Shown here: positions 25,477 through 34,160 of the stretch, one piece after another | How the letters are laid out: every line of letters begins with the position of its first letter | How positions within the stretch are numbered: the stretch's first letter is position 1 | Source: Nostoc sp. UHCC 0702 | GTDB taxonomy: Bacteria > Cyanobacteriota > Cyanobacteriia > Cyanobacteriales > Nostocaceae | Assembly: GCA_017164015.1 (NCBI GenBank) | Contig: CP071065.1 | Span: 2,012,501 to 2,076,500, forward strand | Length of the DNA: 64,000 nucleotides | Reading direction: 5' to 3' | Made by a program: the position numbers and the translations under genes | The notes under the pieces: model-generated | Seen by the model: only the letters and a program-made list of their open reading frames with translations | What the model was told of the DNA's origin: nothing | Database searches by the model: none

Positions 25477-25558
25477 TGCGGAACCCGGGACTTGAACCCG
25501 GAAGCCTTGCGGCACTAGAACCTGAATCTAGCGCGTCTGCCAATTCCGCCAGTTCCGC
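25477..25558 (-). tRNA. tRNA-Leu (anticodon CAG)
   Basis: 82 nt on the minus strand with a long variable arm. The acceptor GCGGAAC pairs with GTTCCGC, the anticodon loop is TTCAGGT within CTAGA/TCTAG, and the T-arm contains GGGTTCAAGTCCC. CCA is not encoded. Confidence 0.97.
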
Positions 25559-25712
25559 TGGCATTATTAATGTTTATCGACAATTTCTTATTATTGCGTA
25601 ATTTTCGATGTTTGTCAAGGGCTAGTTTTAGAGTCTTATTCCATAGAAAATACAGGATTACAATGTCTGCACAGTTACAGGGCAGGCAAAGTAGAAGTCA
25701 GCGAAAACAAGC

Positions 25713-25828
25713 AGGACTTACGCACGGACTACGATTTTACGTCATTACGAGCGTTCGCTGAAAGCGTTCCCGAAGGGTAGCAAAGTAATCGCAAAAGCTT
25801 AGTTTTTCGTCACGAGTGCGTAAGTCCT
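25713..25828. repeat. MITE with aggacttacgca ends, 116 bp
   Basis: Perfect 12-bp terminal inverted repeats (aggacttacgca at 25713-25724, tgcgtaagtcct at 25817-25828). The ends match the outer 12-13 bases of the IS at 246-1550, so that transposase may mobilise it. A related copy is at 36965-37057. Confidence 0.85.
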
Positions 25829-26123
25829 AACAAGGTAATTTGATATTTTGACCTCGTGAAGCACGACTACAAGGGGGACAGAGAAGTATTGTGCCAGATT
25901 ATTTTCTAGTGTTGACTGATAACCAGTACACAGAGCCAAAAGAGTTTGAACTGCTGCAACTCTATTGTAAATATATGTAAAAATTTTACTTAACTAAATA
26001 CGCGTTACTAAGAGCTTGAAATTATACAAACTTTTTGGTATATATAATCAAATTCAGCCTTGATAAAACCTAGTTTCTTGAAGATGGAGCAAAAATTTCA
26101 CTATTTAGGGAAAAACGATCAGG
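25829..26123. other. Leader region of the conflict operon
   Basis: AT-rich, without a gene. It should hold the promoter for the 26124-33880 operon; I see no unambiguous -35/-10 pair. Confidence 0.4.
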
Positions 26124-27320
26124 ATGCCTTGGATGTATCTCAGCGATTCCGGAAACAGTGCAATTTTTAGGGAGATTATTTTGACTGTGAAAGGGCTACC
26201 AGATGAGCTTAATAAATTTTGTAAAGATATTCTTTTAGAGTGCGAACAATTTTGTAGTTATGAGCGACTTAGCTCGTTTTGTAGAGGACATTCTACTCTG
26301 TATTTTTTGAATTTTGAGCTAAAATCAGCTTCTAACCAAGATGAATTATTTGAATTAAATTTACCAATTTTCTTAGAGAACAACCATAAAGAATATGGCT
26401 GGTCATTTAGTAATTTGTTGAAAGCTTTGATCAAAAATTGTCATGAAGGTGACGAAGGTAAAAAAGAAAAACTTCAAAAAATTTTAGCTGAAATAGTTAA
26501 ATTAAATAATCAACCTCAAGGAGACCCACGAGGAAATGCTATTGAATCAAAGACAATTATAGAATATCGACAAATCCTTTTTAAATCAATCATAGAACAA
26601 ATTGATTTTATAGAACAAGAAAATGCTGTAATTGAGGCTCTAAAAAGAAACTCGACAGGTGCATTTTTAGTTCATGGATATGATGAAAGATACGGACAAA
26701 AAATATTTATTACTCGACTATTCCGAAAATTTCCACAGTTTAAAAATTATATGAAAATTACCATCAGTTTAGCTGGAATGAGTAAAGTTAAAGAATTATG
26801 GAACCAAACTAGTTCATATTTTTACGATTCAGATCAGACTTCTGAAATATCACCAGAGCAAATTAGGTATAAAATCTTTGAATGCTTAGAAACTCAAAAT
26901 ATAATTTTTATTTTCTCTGAAGCTGATCGTGCTTATAAAAGCTTTATACCAAAGGTAATTAATGAATTTTGGAAGCCAATTGTAGAGGTAAAAAATCAGA
27001 AAAAATGTTGTTTAACAATGATATTAATTGATAGCAGAAGAACAGTTTGTGTGAAAGCAAAAGATTATTTAGCTTGGAATCATTTAGAGCATCAATATCC
27101 CAAATTTCCCCTGCACTTAGATTCTAATTCTAATTTTTCAGAGCAACTATTGGATCAATGGTTAAACAATGCTATCAAGCAAAAAATAGTACCGAAAGAT
27201 GTACTTCCTGGAGCCTTGATGAAGGAATCTGAAGGAGGTGTTCCTGAACTTGTTTATAGAAAAATTTGTTCTTACTGTGATGTTCCTTGGGAGGAATTCG
27301 AGCAATGCTTGATTCAGTAA
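26124..27320 (+). CDS. Inactive-STAND-like protein with N-terminal effector-associated-like domain
   Basis: 398 residues in two parts. Residues 24-120 form a helical domain (GLPDELNKFCKDILLECEQF, later FSNLLKALIKN) similar in pattern to the N-terminus of the caspase at 34161 (LRNALLECEQFKSNDKLISV). Residues 170-345 resemble the P-loop region of STAND NTPases, 'FLVHGYDERYGQKIF', but lack the Gly-Lys-Ser/Thr of Walker A, as in the inactive STAND (iSTAND) proteins described in MoxR-vWA conflict systems. It is probably a recognition or adaptor component. The start is unclear: ATG 26124, ATG 26133, or TTG 26181 with a good agggag site. It overlaps the MoxR gene by 16 bp. Confidence 0.72.
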   Translation: MPWMYLSDSGNSAIFREIILTVKGLPDELNKFCKDILLECEQFCSYERLSSFCRGHSTLYFLNFELKSASNQDELFELNLPIFLENNHKEYGWSFSNLLKALIKNCHEGDEGKKEKLQKILAEIVKLNNQPQGDPRGNAIESKTIIEYRQILFKSIIEQIDFIEQENAVIEALKRNSTGAFLVHGYDERYGQKIFITRLFRKFPQFKNYMKITISLAGMSKVKELWNQTSSYFYDSDQTSEISPEQIRYKIFECLETQNIIFIFSEADRAYKSFIPKVINEFWKPIVEVKNQKKCCLTMILIDSRRTVCVKAKDYLAWNHLEHQYPKFPLHLDSNSNFSEQLLDQWLNNAIKQKIVPKDVLPGALMKESEGGVPELVYRKICSYCDVPWEEFEQCLIQ

Positions 27321-28312
27321 TACCTTGCATTTATACAGGTAAATCCGAATTTGATGGACGTGAGCCTTATATACCCTCGCCAAAGTTAATTGAAGCAGTA
27401 AATCTAACAATTTTTTTAAAAAAACGTCCTTTGTTGCTCAAAGGCGAACCGGGTTGTGGTAAAACTCGTTTGGCTTGTGCTGTAGTTAATGAACTTGGGT
27501 TACCTTATGAATCTTGGTATATCCAATCTACAACTAGGGCAAAAGATGGTTTTTACACTTACGATGCGATCGCTCGTCTCCAAGATGCCCAATTATCACA
27601 GTTTGATGCAGAGAAACACTCAAAAGTTAACGACCCTAAAAATTATATCAAACTTGGGCCGTTGGGTCGTACGTTTCTGTACTCCCTAAACAAATCGCAG
27701 CGTCACGAACTTGGTTCGTTGGGTTGTGAGTTTCAGGAGTCGTTGGAAAAATCGCAGCACGACTCACTAGAAGAACCGCAACGCTGTGTAGTTCTTATAG
27801 ATGAAATTGACAAAGCCGATATAGACTTCCCCAACGACTTACTTCAAGCGCTAGATGAGGGACGATTTACCATTCAAGAAACAGGAGAGGAAATCAAAGC
27901 GAACCCAGACTACCTTCCAATTATATTTATTACTAGCAATGATGAGAAAGATTTACCTGATGCTTTTCTACGTCGCTGCTTATTCCACTATATTGAATTT
28001 CCTGAAAAAGATGAACTAATAGCTATTATTAATGCCCACTTTCCCGATTTAAAATCTCAAGAAGTTGTGACAAAAGCAGTTCAACGCTTTCAACAATTGC
28101 GAAGCAAGATGGAACAAAATAATAAAACTGGGAAAAAAGTGAGTACCAGTGAGTTAATTGACTGGTTTACAATCTTGCGAAAATATTCCAATGACGAGGC
28201 TTTGAGTTTACTTAAAGGGGAACTTCCATTTGCTGGAGTTTTACTGAAGTATTGGAAAGATTATCGGGACTACTTACTTACATCAGGGGAAGAAACAAAT
28301 GAATCCCCTTGA
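27305..28312 (+). CDS. MoxR-family AAA+ ATPase
   Basis: 335 residues. Walker A GEPGCGKT near residue 47, Walker B VVLIDEIDKAD near 162, sensor TSNDEKDLPDAFLRRC with the arginine finger. MoxR ATPases act as chaperone-like remodelers, usually together with a vWA protein. The ATG at 27305 has the ribosome site gggagga at 27288-27294; the TTG at 27287 is inside that site. A polar stretch of about 60 residues (LNKSQRHELGSLGCEFQESL) lies before Walker B and looks like an internal duplication. It overlaps the upstream gene by 16 bp and the vWA gene by 14 bp, so it is translationally coupled. Confidence 0.93.
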   Translation: MLDSVIPCIYTGKSEFDGREPYIPSPKLIEAVNLTIFLKKRPLLLKGEPGCGKTRLACAVVNELGLPYESWYIQSTTRAKDGFYTYDAIARLQDAQLSQFDAEKHSKVNDPKNYIKLGPLGRTFLYSLNKSQRHELGSLGCEFQESLEKSQHDSLEEPQRCVVLIDEIDKADIDFPNDLLQALDEGRFTIQETGEEIKANPDYLPIIFITSNDEKDLPDAFLRRCLFHYIEFPEKDELIAIINAHFPDLKSQEVVTKAVQRFQQLRSKMEQNNKTGKKVSTSELIDWFTILRKYSNDEALSLLKGELPFAGVLLKYWKDYRDYLLTSGEETNESP

Positions 28313-29477
28313 AATTCCTTTACTTAATGATTTGCTAACTATATTTAAAAAACTGCGGTCATACGGATTTCCCTTGGGTATTGATGATTATATGTTGGCA
28401 CTACAAGCATTGCAAGGCGGATTTGGTGTGGGCGATCGCCAAACATTAGAGCGATTGTGCTGTACACTATGGACAAAATCTGAACAAGAAGCTCGTGTGT
28501 TAAATCGACTTTTTGATGAAGTGCTAGCTCAACCCCAAACTCACATCAATCAATTTTCCCCTAAACAACCAGTAAAACCTGCGATCGAAACACCTAAAAA
28601 AACCGAAACGCCAACAAAGCTAGAAGAACCTGTAAGTTCATCGCCACCAATACCTGTTTCCGAACAAGTTAGTCAACCACAGCTTAAAAATCAAAAAACT
28701 GAGCCTCCAACATCAACTGCTGAAACAAGTCCACCCGCTGACATAGTGCAAGAAATGGAACCAGAACAGGTAATTCAAGCAGTTCGCACTAATCAACCTA
28801 GTAGCTTTGAAATCAGCTACTACCCCACAGATTTATCAGCAGAATATCTACCAGTAACCAGCAGAGAGATGAAGCAAGGTTGGCGTTTTCTACGTCGTCG
28901 CGTGCGCGAAGGTACATTGAAGGAGTTAGATATAGCAGGTACAGTAGAAAAAAATTGTTACTACGGGATTTTACCTGAACCAGTGATGATACCACGCTAT
29001 ACCAACCAAGTTAAACTGGTATTACTGGTTGATCGAGGTGGCTCAATGGTGCCTTTTCATCATCTCTCCCGTCAATTAATAGATAAAGCTAAACGGGGTG
29101 GAAACATTAAGAAAACCAGTGTTTACTACTTCCAAAACTTTCCTGAAAAATATCTTTATAATGACCCAACTCGGCTAAAAGCTCAACCCATTGAAGATTT
29201 TCTGAGAGCTATTGATAAAAAAACATGCGTACTGATTGTTAGCGATGCTGGTGCTGCACGAGGTAATTATAATCCACAACGAGTCAGGGATACACAGGAA
29301 TTTATTAACCAGCTTCAGCAATCAGTAAATTATTATGCTTGGTTGAATCCCATGCCTAACGATAGCTGGGATTATAATACTGCTGGTCAAATTGCTCGTT
29401 TTGTGCCAATGTTTGAAATGAGTCGTGAGGGACTTAGTGCAGCTATTAATACTTTACGTGGACGCTATGTTTATTGA
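28299..29477 (+). CDS. vWA-domain protein, partner of the MoxR ATPase
   Basis: 392 residues. The N-terminal 80 residues are helical; residues 85-170 are a Pro/Thr/Glu-rich linker; the C-terminal half is a von Willebrand A domain. The metal-site motif is DRGGSM at Asp245, a variant of DxSxS in which the first Ser is Gly. LIVSDAGAARG supplies the later metal-site Asp. The metal site may therefore be weakened. vWA-MoxR pairs form the core of several bacterial chaperone and conflict systems. The gene overlaps both neighbours. Confidence 0.88.
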   Translation: MNPLEIPLLNDLLTIFKKLRSYGFPLGIDDYMLALQALQGGFGVGDRQTLERLCCTLWTKSEQEARVLNRLFDEVLAQPQTHINQFSPKQPVKPAIETPKKTETPTKLEEPVSSSPPIPVSEQVSQPQLKNQKTEPPTSTAETSPPADIVQEMEPEQVIQAVRTNQPSSFEISYYPTDLSAEYLPVTSREMKQGWRFLRRRVREGTLKELDIAGTVEKNCYYGILPEPVMIPRYTNQVKLVLLVDRGGSMVPFHHLSRQLIDKAKRGGNIKKTSVYYFQNFPEKYLYNDPTRLKAQPIEDFLRAIDKKTCVLIVSDAGAARGNYNPQRVRDTQEFINQLQQSVNYYAWLNPMPNDSWDYNTAGQIARFVPMFEMSREGLSAAINTLRGRYVY

Positions 29478-29512
29478 AAGCATCCTTACTAATAGATGTT
29501 GTCATAGTTACT

Positions 29513-32500
29513 ATGAGTGAAGCTAGTACAACAAATTTGGACATAGCTATAGAGCGAGTCGTAGGATTTGCCCAAAAATATGATCGCGCACATTTAGACT
29601 TGGCTTGTCATGCAGCATTTCCGCAAACACTAACACCTGACTTACTTTATCAAATTTGGCTGCGCTTCGTACCGCAAGCTCCTTGGGTAGCGGTTGCTCG
29701 CATACTTCTGTCTCGTTTGTGTCGTGAGGTGGGTTATGAACTTTACGAGATGGATGTTGCTGTACGAAATTTGTTGCTAACAGAACTTAAGAAAGATAAG
29801 CGTTTTGCCAAGCAGCAATTAGATAAATTAGCCGAGTTTTATACCCATTATTTAAAACAGCAATTGAAGAGCGAAGGACAGGGAGAAGATTTAACTCAAC
29901 CTCAATATTGGATAGCACTTGCTCATAGCCAACCCGATGAAGTTAATCGTGAATTAGCAAAAGCAATTGAGTCGAGATTGAAACAAGAAAACTGGGAAGA
30001 ACTGTTTCGTATAGCATCTTCTATAGAAGCGATTCCAGAAGCATTGGTTGAATTTGAAGCACCACTGCTTAATTATGCTCGTGGAATGTTGAGTTACACT
30101 ACTGGGGATTTAGAGGGTGCGGCGGAAGAATTTAGCAACCTGCCAAGACGAGAACTTCAAGTTAAGATTGCTGGAGTCAATTTATCAATTCCTGATGAAG
30201 TTGAAGATGCTTTAATTGAAGTAGAATTAACTTTCTTGCAAAGATTGTTGCAAATAATTTCCGAAAGTAATAGTGATAAACAAGTAGTTGAAGCATTTCT
30301 GCAAAAGAATATAGGAAAATTGAATGAACATTTAGCAGAAGTATTGCGGCTTTGGGCAAAGAATAAATTGACACAAGCGCAGCCAAATAAAGCGCAATCA
30401 CTAGCTACAGACATCAGCAATTTTAGTATTTTACTAACTCAGTTTTCCCTAGGTTCTAAAGCCAGCAATATAGAGATTGCTATTACGGGTTATGAAATAG
30501 CGCTGACTGTCTTTACCCGCGAAGCATCTCCTAAAAATTGGGCAGGTATACAGGCACTCTTAGGGAATGCTTATATAGACAGAATTCTGGGAAATAAAGC
30601 GGAGAATTTAGAGCAGGCAATTGCATTTTATTTGGCTGCACTCCAAATCTTTACCCGCGCTAATTTTCCTCAAGATTGGGCTTTGACACAAATTTGTTTG
30701 GGGGAAGCTTACAATAACAGAATTCTGGGAAATAAAGCGGAGAATTTAGAACAGGCAATTACATCTTGTTTGGCTGCACTCCAAATCCTTACCCGCGATG
30801 ATTTTCCCAAAGATTGGGCAGGTACACAAATTAATCTAGGAGTTGCTTACATTAACAGAATTTTGGGAGATAAAGCTGATAATTTAGAAATGGCGATCGC
30901 TGCATTTGCTGCGGCTTTAGAAGTGAGAACCCGCAGTGCCTTCCCCTATGAATGGGCTGCTACACAAAATGCTTTGGGAACTGCTTACCGTGACAGAATT
31001 CGGGGAGATAAAGCTGAAAACTTGGAAATGGCGATCGCTGCATTTGAAGCTGCTTTGTTGGAAAGAACCCGCGATCGCTTTCCTGAAGATTGGGCTTTGA
31101 CACAAAATAACTTGGGAACTGCTTACATCCACAGAATTCGAGGAGATAAAGCTGAAAATTTGGAAATGGCGATCGCAGCTTTTTCTGCTGCTTTAGAAGT
31201 GTACACGCGCAGTGCTTTTCCCCAAAACTGGGCAGAGACGCAAAATAATCTGGGAACTGCCTATTGTGAGAGAATTTTGGGGGACAGGGCAGAAAATCTG
31301 GAAATGGCGATCGCTACTTATTCTGCTGCCTTACAAGTATACACCCGTGAATCGTTCCCATATCACTGGGCTTTGACGCAAAATAATTTAGGAAGTGCTT
31401 ACCGTAACAGAATCCGGGGCGAGAAGGCAGAAAACCTGGAAAGGGCAATGGCTTATTGCCAAGAAGCTTTGAGTATCTTCACTTTTGAGGCTTTTCCTGG
31501 TAAATGGGCACAGACGCAAAATAATATCGCTCTTGTTTCCCGTGACAGAATTAGAGGCGAGCGAGCAAATAATTTAGAACTGGCGATCGCTTGTTTCCAA
31601 GAAGCTCTGCAAATTTATACCTTTGATGCTTTTCCCTACGATTGGGCACAGACGCAAAATAATCTGGGAACTGCTTACTGTGAGAGAATATTAGGAGTAC
31701 GAGCCGAGAATTTAGAACTGGCGATCGCTGCATTTCATGATGCTTTAAGGGTTAGAACCCGCGATGAATTACCCTATGATTGGGCACAGACGCACAATCA
31801 TCTGGGAACTGCTTACTGTAACCGAATATTAGGAGAGCGAATAGAGAATTTAGAAGAGGCGATCGCTTGTTTCCAAAACGCTCTGGAAATTTATACCTTT
31901 GATGCTTTTCCCCAAAACCATGCAGAAACTTTATTTAACATGGGGATAGCTTACCAAGAAGCACACGAGTTTACCTCAGCTTACAACACCTTTAAATCTG
32001 CCATTGCCACAGTAGAATCTTTACGGGAAGAGATAATTTCTGGGGAGGAAACCAAACGCAAACAAGCCCAAGAATGGAACAAACTTTATTGCCACATGGT
32101 AGAAGTTTGCTTGAACTTAGATCAACTCACGGAAGCATTGGAATACGTTGAACGTAGCAAAACTCGCAACTTAGTTGAACTGATATTAAACCGTGATTCT
32201 AAAACTATTTTCTCTTCAGATGCCCTCAATCAATTAGAACAACTACGAGGCGAAATCGCCGCCGTACAAGATAAAATTCAAAATGGCAAAGGCGAAAATC
32301 CACAAGCTTTAGGGCAATATCTCCAAAAATTGCGACAGCAGCGCAATGAATTACAAGACAAATACTTGCCAGTAGGTTATGGCTTTAATTTAGAGCAGTT
32401 TCAAACAAACTTGGATGAACAAACGGCCGTTATCCAGTGGTATATTACCAGTTTTGGCTGGGAAACTTTTATTATTACTCGTCAAAATATTCAACGATTC

Positions 32501-33880
32501 AATATATCTATGTTGAGTAATAATCATCTGGATGCTTTAACTAATTTTACTAATGATTATTTAGATGCATATTCTAACGGCAAAGTGGCATGGAAAGATA
32601 CTCTTGCCTCTCGCCTCAGCCATCTTACAGAAATCTTACAAATAGAATATATTCTTCAGTTAATACCAAAAAATTGCTTACGTCTTGTCTTGATTCCCCA
32701 TCGCTCTTTACATCTATTTCCTCTCCATGCACTTCCCTTGGCTAATAGAGAATTTTTGTGCGAGAAATTTCCCAAAGGTGTAAGTTATGCCCCTAGTTGC
32801 CAACTGTTGCAACAGCTACAATATCGAGAACGTCCAAATTTTAAATCTATTTTTGCTATCCAAAATCCTACAGGAAATCTAGTAGGCACTGATTTAGAAG
32901 TAGAAAATATAAGTAGTTTATTTCCTATTAGCCAAGTTTTGAAAAATGAAAGTGCCACAAAAATAGCAATTAATAGAGAAAAATTAAAATTGATTAATTG
33001 TTTGCATTTGACAAACCCTATTGATAATAATTATTATCCCTTAGAAGAATTTAGCCTGATATTAGCTAATAATGAACGCCTGACTCTCAGCAATATTTTG
33101 GAACTTGACCTCAGTCAATGCCGTTTAGTCACCCTCTCAGGTGGTGAAACAGCTTTAAGGGATATCACAAACTTTAGTGATGAATATATCAATTTGTCTA
33201 GTGCTTTTATAGTTGCTGGTAGTACTAGCGTAGTCAGCAGTCTTTGGAATATTGATGATTTTTCAACAGCTTTGTTAATGATTAAGTTTTATCAGAATTT
33301 ACATGCAGGTAATACAGTTGCAATTGCCCTAAATCAAGCCCAAATTTGGCTGCGAAATCTTACCAGAAGTGAATTAGAAAGATGGTATAAATTTACATCA
33401 CAGCTTGAACCAACGCTTCGTGAGGGACAGCGTATGTTAATGCGCGAACAACTTAATAGATTGACTGAATTAGCTGATAATAACCAGCCATTCCGGGAAC
33501 CTTATTATTGGGCTGCATTCTGTTGTATTGGCCAGATGGAGTCGCAAATTTCACCTGACGAAGAAAATATTTTAAATTTTATATACATATTACAAAACCA
33601 ACCTGAGTTATTAACCACAGAAGACCGTGCTGATATATTAGAATTGCTGGCAACCCTAGCAGATGATGTGGAAGAAATCTCAGATGCGATCGCTCTCTGG
33701 TACAAAACCCGTCCGCAAATTCTAGATGCTATCCTCAACATACCCATCGAGAATTTAGACAGTTCACGAGCTGCGGAAGGCCGTAGAACTTCCATCACAG
33801 ATGCAGAAATCAAAGAGTTGATTGAAAACTTGCTAAATCAAAGTAGTAAGTCAAAGCAGTCGGACTCTTCTTCATCCTAA
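29513..33880 (+). CDS. Large TPR-CHAT protein with degenerate CHAT active site
   Basis: 1455 residues from ATG 29513; a TTG at 29474 overlaps the vWA stop and would allow coupling. The N-terminal 300 residues are helical (YELYEMDVAVRNLLLTELKK). Residues 320-825 hold eleven TPR-like repeats of about 50 residues, each with FPxxWAxTQNNLGxAY and AENLExAIA. Residues 950-1340 are a CHAT protease fold (SLHLFPLHALPLA, SSAFIVAGSTSVVSSLWNID). The catalytic His segment reads LHLTNPIDNN with no His where expected, and the Cys segment reads VTLSGGETAL where active CHATs have SACET. The protease is thus predicted dead and may be a scaffold. A terminator follows at 33958. Confidence 0.9.
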   Translation: MSEASTTNLDIAIERVVGFAQKYDRAHLDLACHAAFPQTLTPDLLYQIWLRFVPQAPWVAVARILLSRLCREVGYELYEMDVAVRNLLLTELKKDKRFAKQQLDKLAEFYTHYLKQQLKSEGQGEDLTQPQYWIALAHSQPDEVNRELAKAIESRLKQENWEELFRIASSIEAIPEALVEFEAPLLNYARGMLSYTTGDLEGAAEEFSNLPRRELQVKIAGVNLSIPDEVEDALIEVELTFLQRLLQIISESNSDKQVVEAFLQKNIGKLNEHLAEVLRLWAKNKLTQAQPNKAQSLATDISNFSILLTQFSLGSKASNIEIAITGYEIALTVFTREASPKNWAGIQALLGNAYIDRILGNKAENLEQAIAFYLAALQIFTRANFPQDWALTQICLGEAYNNRILGNKAENLEQAITSCLAALQILTRDDFPKDWAGTQINLGVAYINRILGDKADNLEMAIAAFAAALEVRTRSAFPYEWAATQNALGTAYRDRIRGDKAENLEMAIAAFEAALLERTRDRFPEDWALTQNNLGTAYIHRIRGDKAENLEMAIAAFSAALEVYTRSAFPQNWAETQNNLGTAYCERILGDRAENLEMAIATYSAALQVYTRESFPYHWALTQNNLGSAYRNRIRGEKAENLERAMAYCQEALSIFTFEAFPGKWAQTQNNIALVSRDRIRGERANNLELAIACFQEALQIYTFDAFPYDWAQTQNNLGTAYCERILGVRAENLELAIAAFHDALRVRTRDELPYDWAQTHNHLGTAYCNRILGERIENLEEAIACFQNALEIYTFDAFPQNHAETLFNMGIAYQEAHEFTSAYNTFKSAIATVESLREEIISGEETKRKQAQEWNKLYCHMVEVCLNLDQLTEALEYVERSKTRNLVELILNRDSKTIFSSDALNQLEQLRGEIAAVQDKIQNGKGENPQALGQYLQKLRQQRNELQDKYLPVGYGFNLEQFQTNLDEQTAVIQWYITSFGWETFIITRQNIQRFNISMLSNNHLDALTNFTNDYLDAYSNGKVAWKDTLASRLSHLTEILQIEYILQLIPKNCLRLVLIPHRSLHLFPLHALPLANREFLCEKFPKGVSYAPSCQLLQQLQYRERPNFKSIFAIQNPTGNLVGTDLEVENISSLFPISQVLKNESATKIAINREKLKLINCLHLTNPIDNNYYPLEEFSLILANNERLTLSNILELDLSQCRLVTLSGGETALRDITNFSDEYINLSSAFIVAGSTSVVSSLWNIDDFSTALLMIKFYQNLHAGNTVAIALNQAQIWLRNLTRSELERWYKFTSQLEPTLREGQRMLMREQLNRLTELADNNQPFREPYYWAAFCCIGQMESQISPDEENILNFIYILQNQPELLTTEDRADILELLATLADDVEEISDAIALWYKTRPQILDAILNIPIENLDSSRAAEGRRTSITDAEIKELIENLLNQSSKSKQSDSSSS

Positions 33881-33957
33881 ATAAAAAAGAATAATATTAA
33901 AAAATATACAGCAGTTTGCAAGTAAATAAAGTACACATCTTAATGTAAAATCTTGTG

Positions 33958-33983
33958 GGGTGGGCAGGAAAGCCCGCCCTTTT
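33958..33983 (+). terminator. Rho-independent terminator after the TPR-CHAT gene
   Basis: gggtgggc, loop aggaaa, gcccgccc, then tttt. It is about 80 bp after the stop and would separate the caspase gene from the upstream four-gene operon. Confidence 0.7.
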
Positions 33984-33994
33984 GTATCTCACTC

Positions 33995-34141
33995 ATATCA
34001 TGTCCGGTTAATTAGTTATGATTCCGACAACCATTGCACCCCACCCCTAACCCCTCCCCGTTTACGGGGAGGGGAAACAAAGCGTAGCTTTGGTGGGGTG
34101 GGGTTATTAGAGTTTAATAAGTAATCAAGCGGACATGATAT
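33995..34141. repeat. MITE with atatcatgtccg ends, 147 bp
   Basis: Perfect 12-bp inverted ends (33995-34006 and 34130-34141), with similarity extending inwards (ttaattagtta / agtaatcaa). The core is the C-rich cacccctaacccct segment seen elsewhere. It ends 19 bp before the caspase start. A half copy is at 40113-40143. Confidence 0.8.
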
Positions 34142-34160
34142 CAAATGAAATCTGCTGTAT

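Noticed and set aside
26124..27320. An active P-loop NTPase call for the first conflict-system protein
   Set aside because: The region that would hold Walker A reads GYDERYGQKI, without the Gly-Lys-Ser/Thr needed for nucleotide phosphate binding.
30480..31960. A DNA-level tandem repeat of about 150 bp
   Set aside because: The periodicity is that of eleven TPR-like protein repeats in the CHAT gene; codons differ between units, so it is protein repetition, not a satellite.
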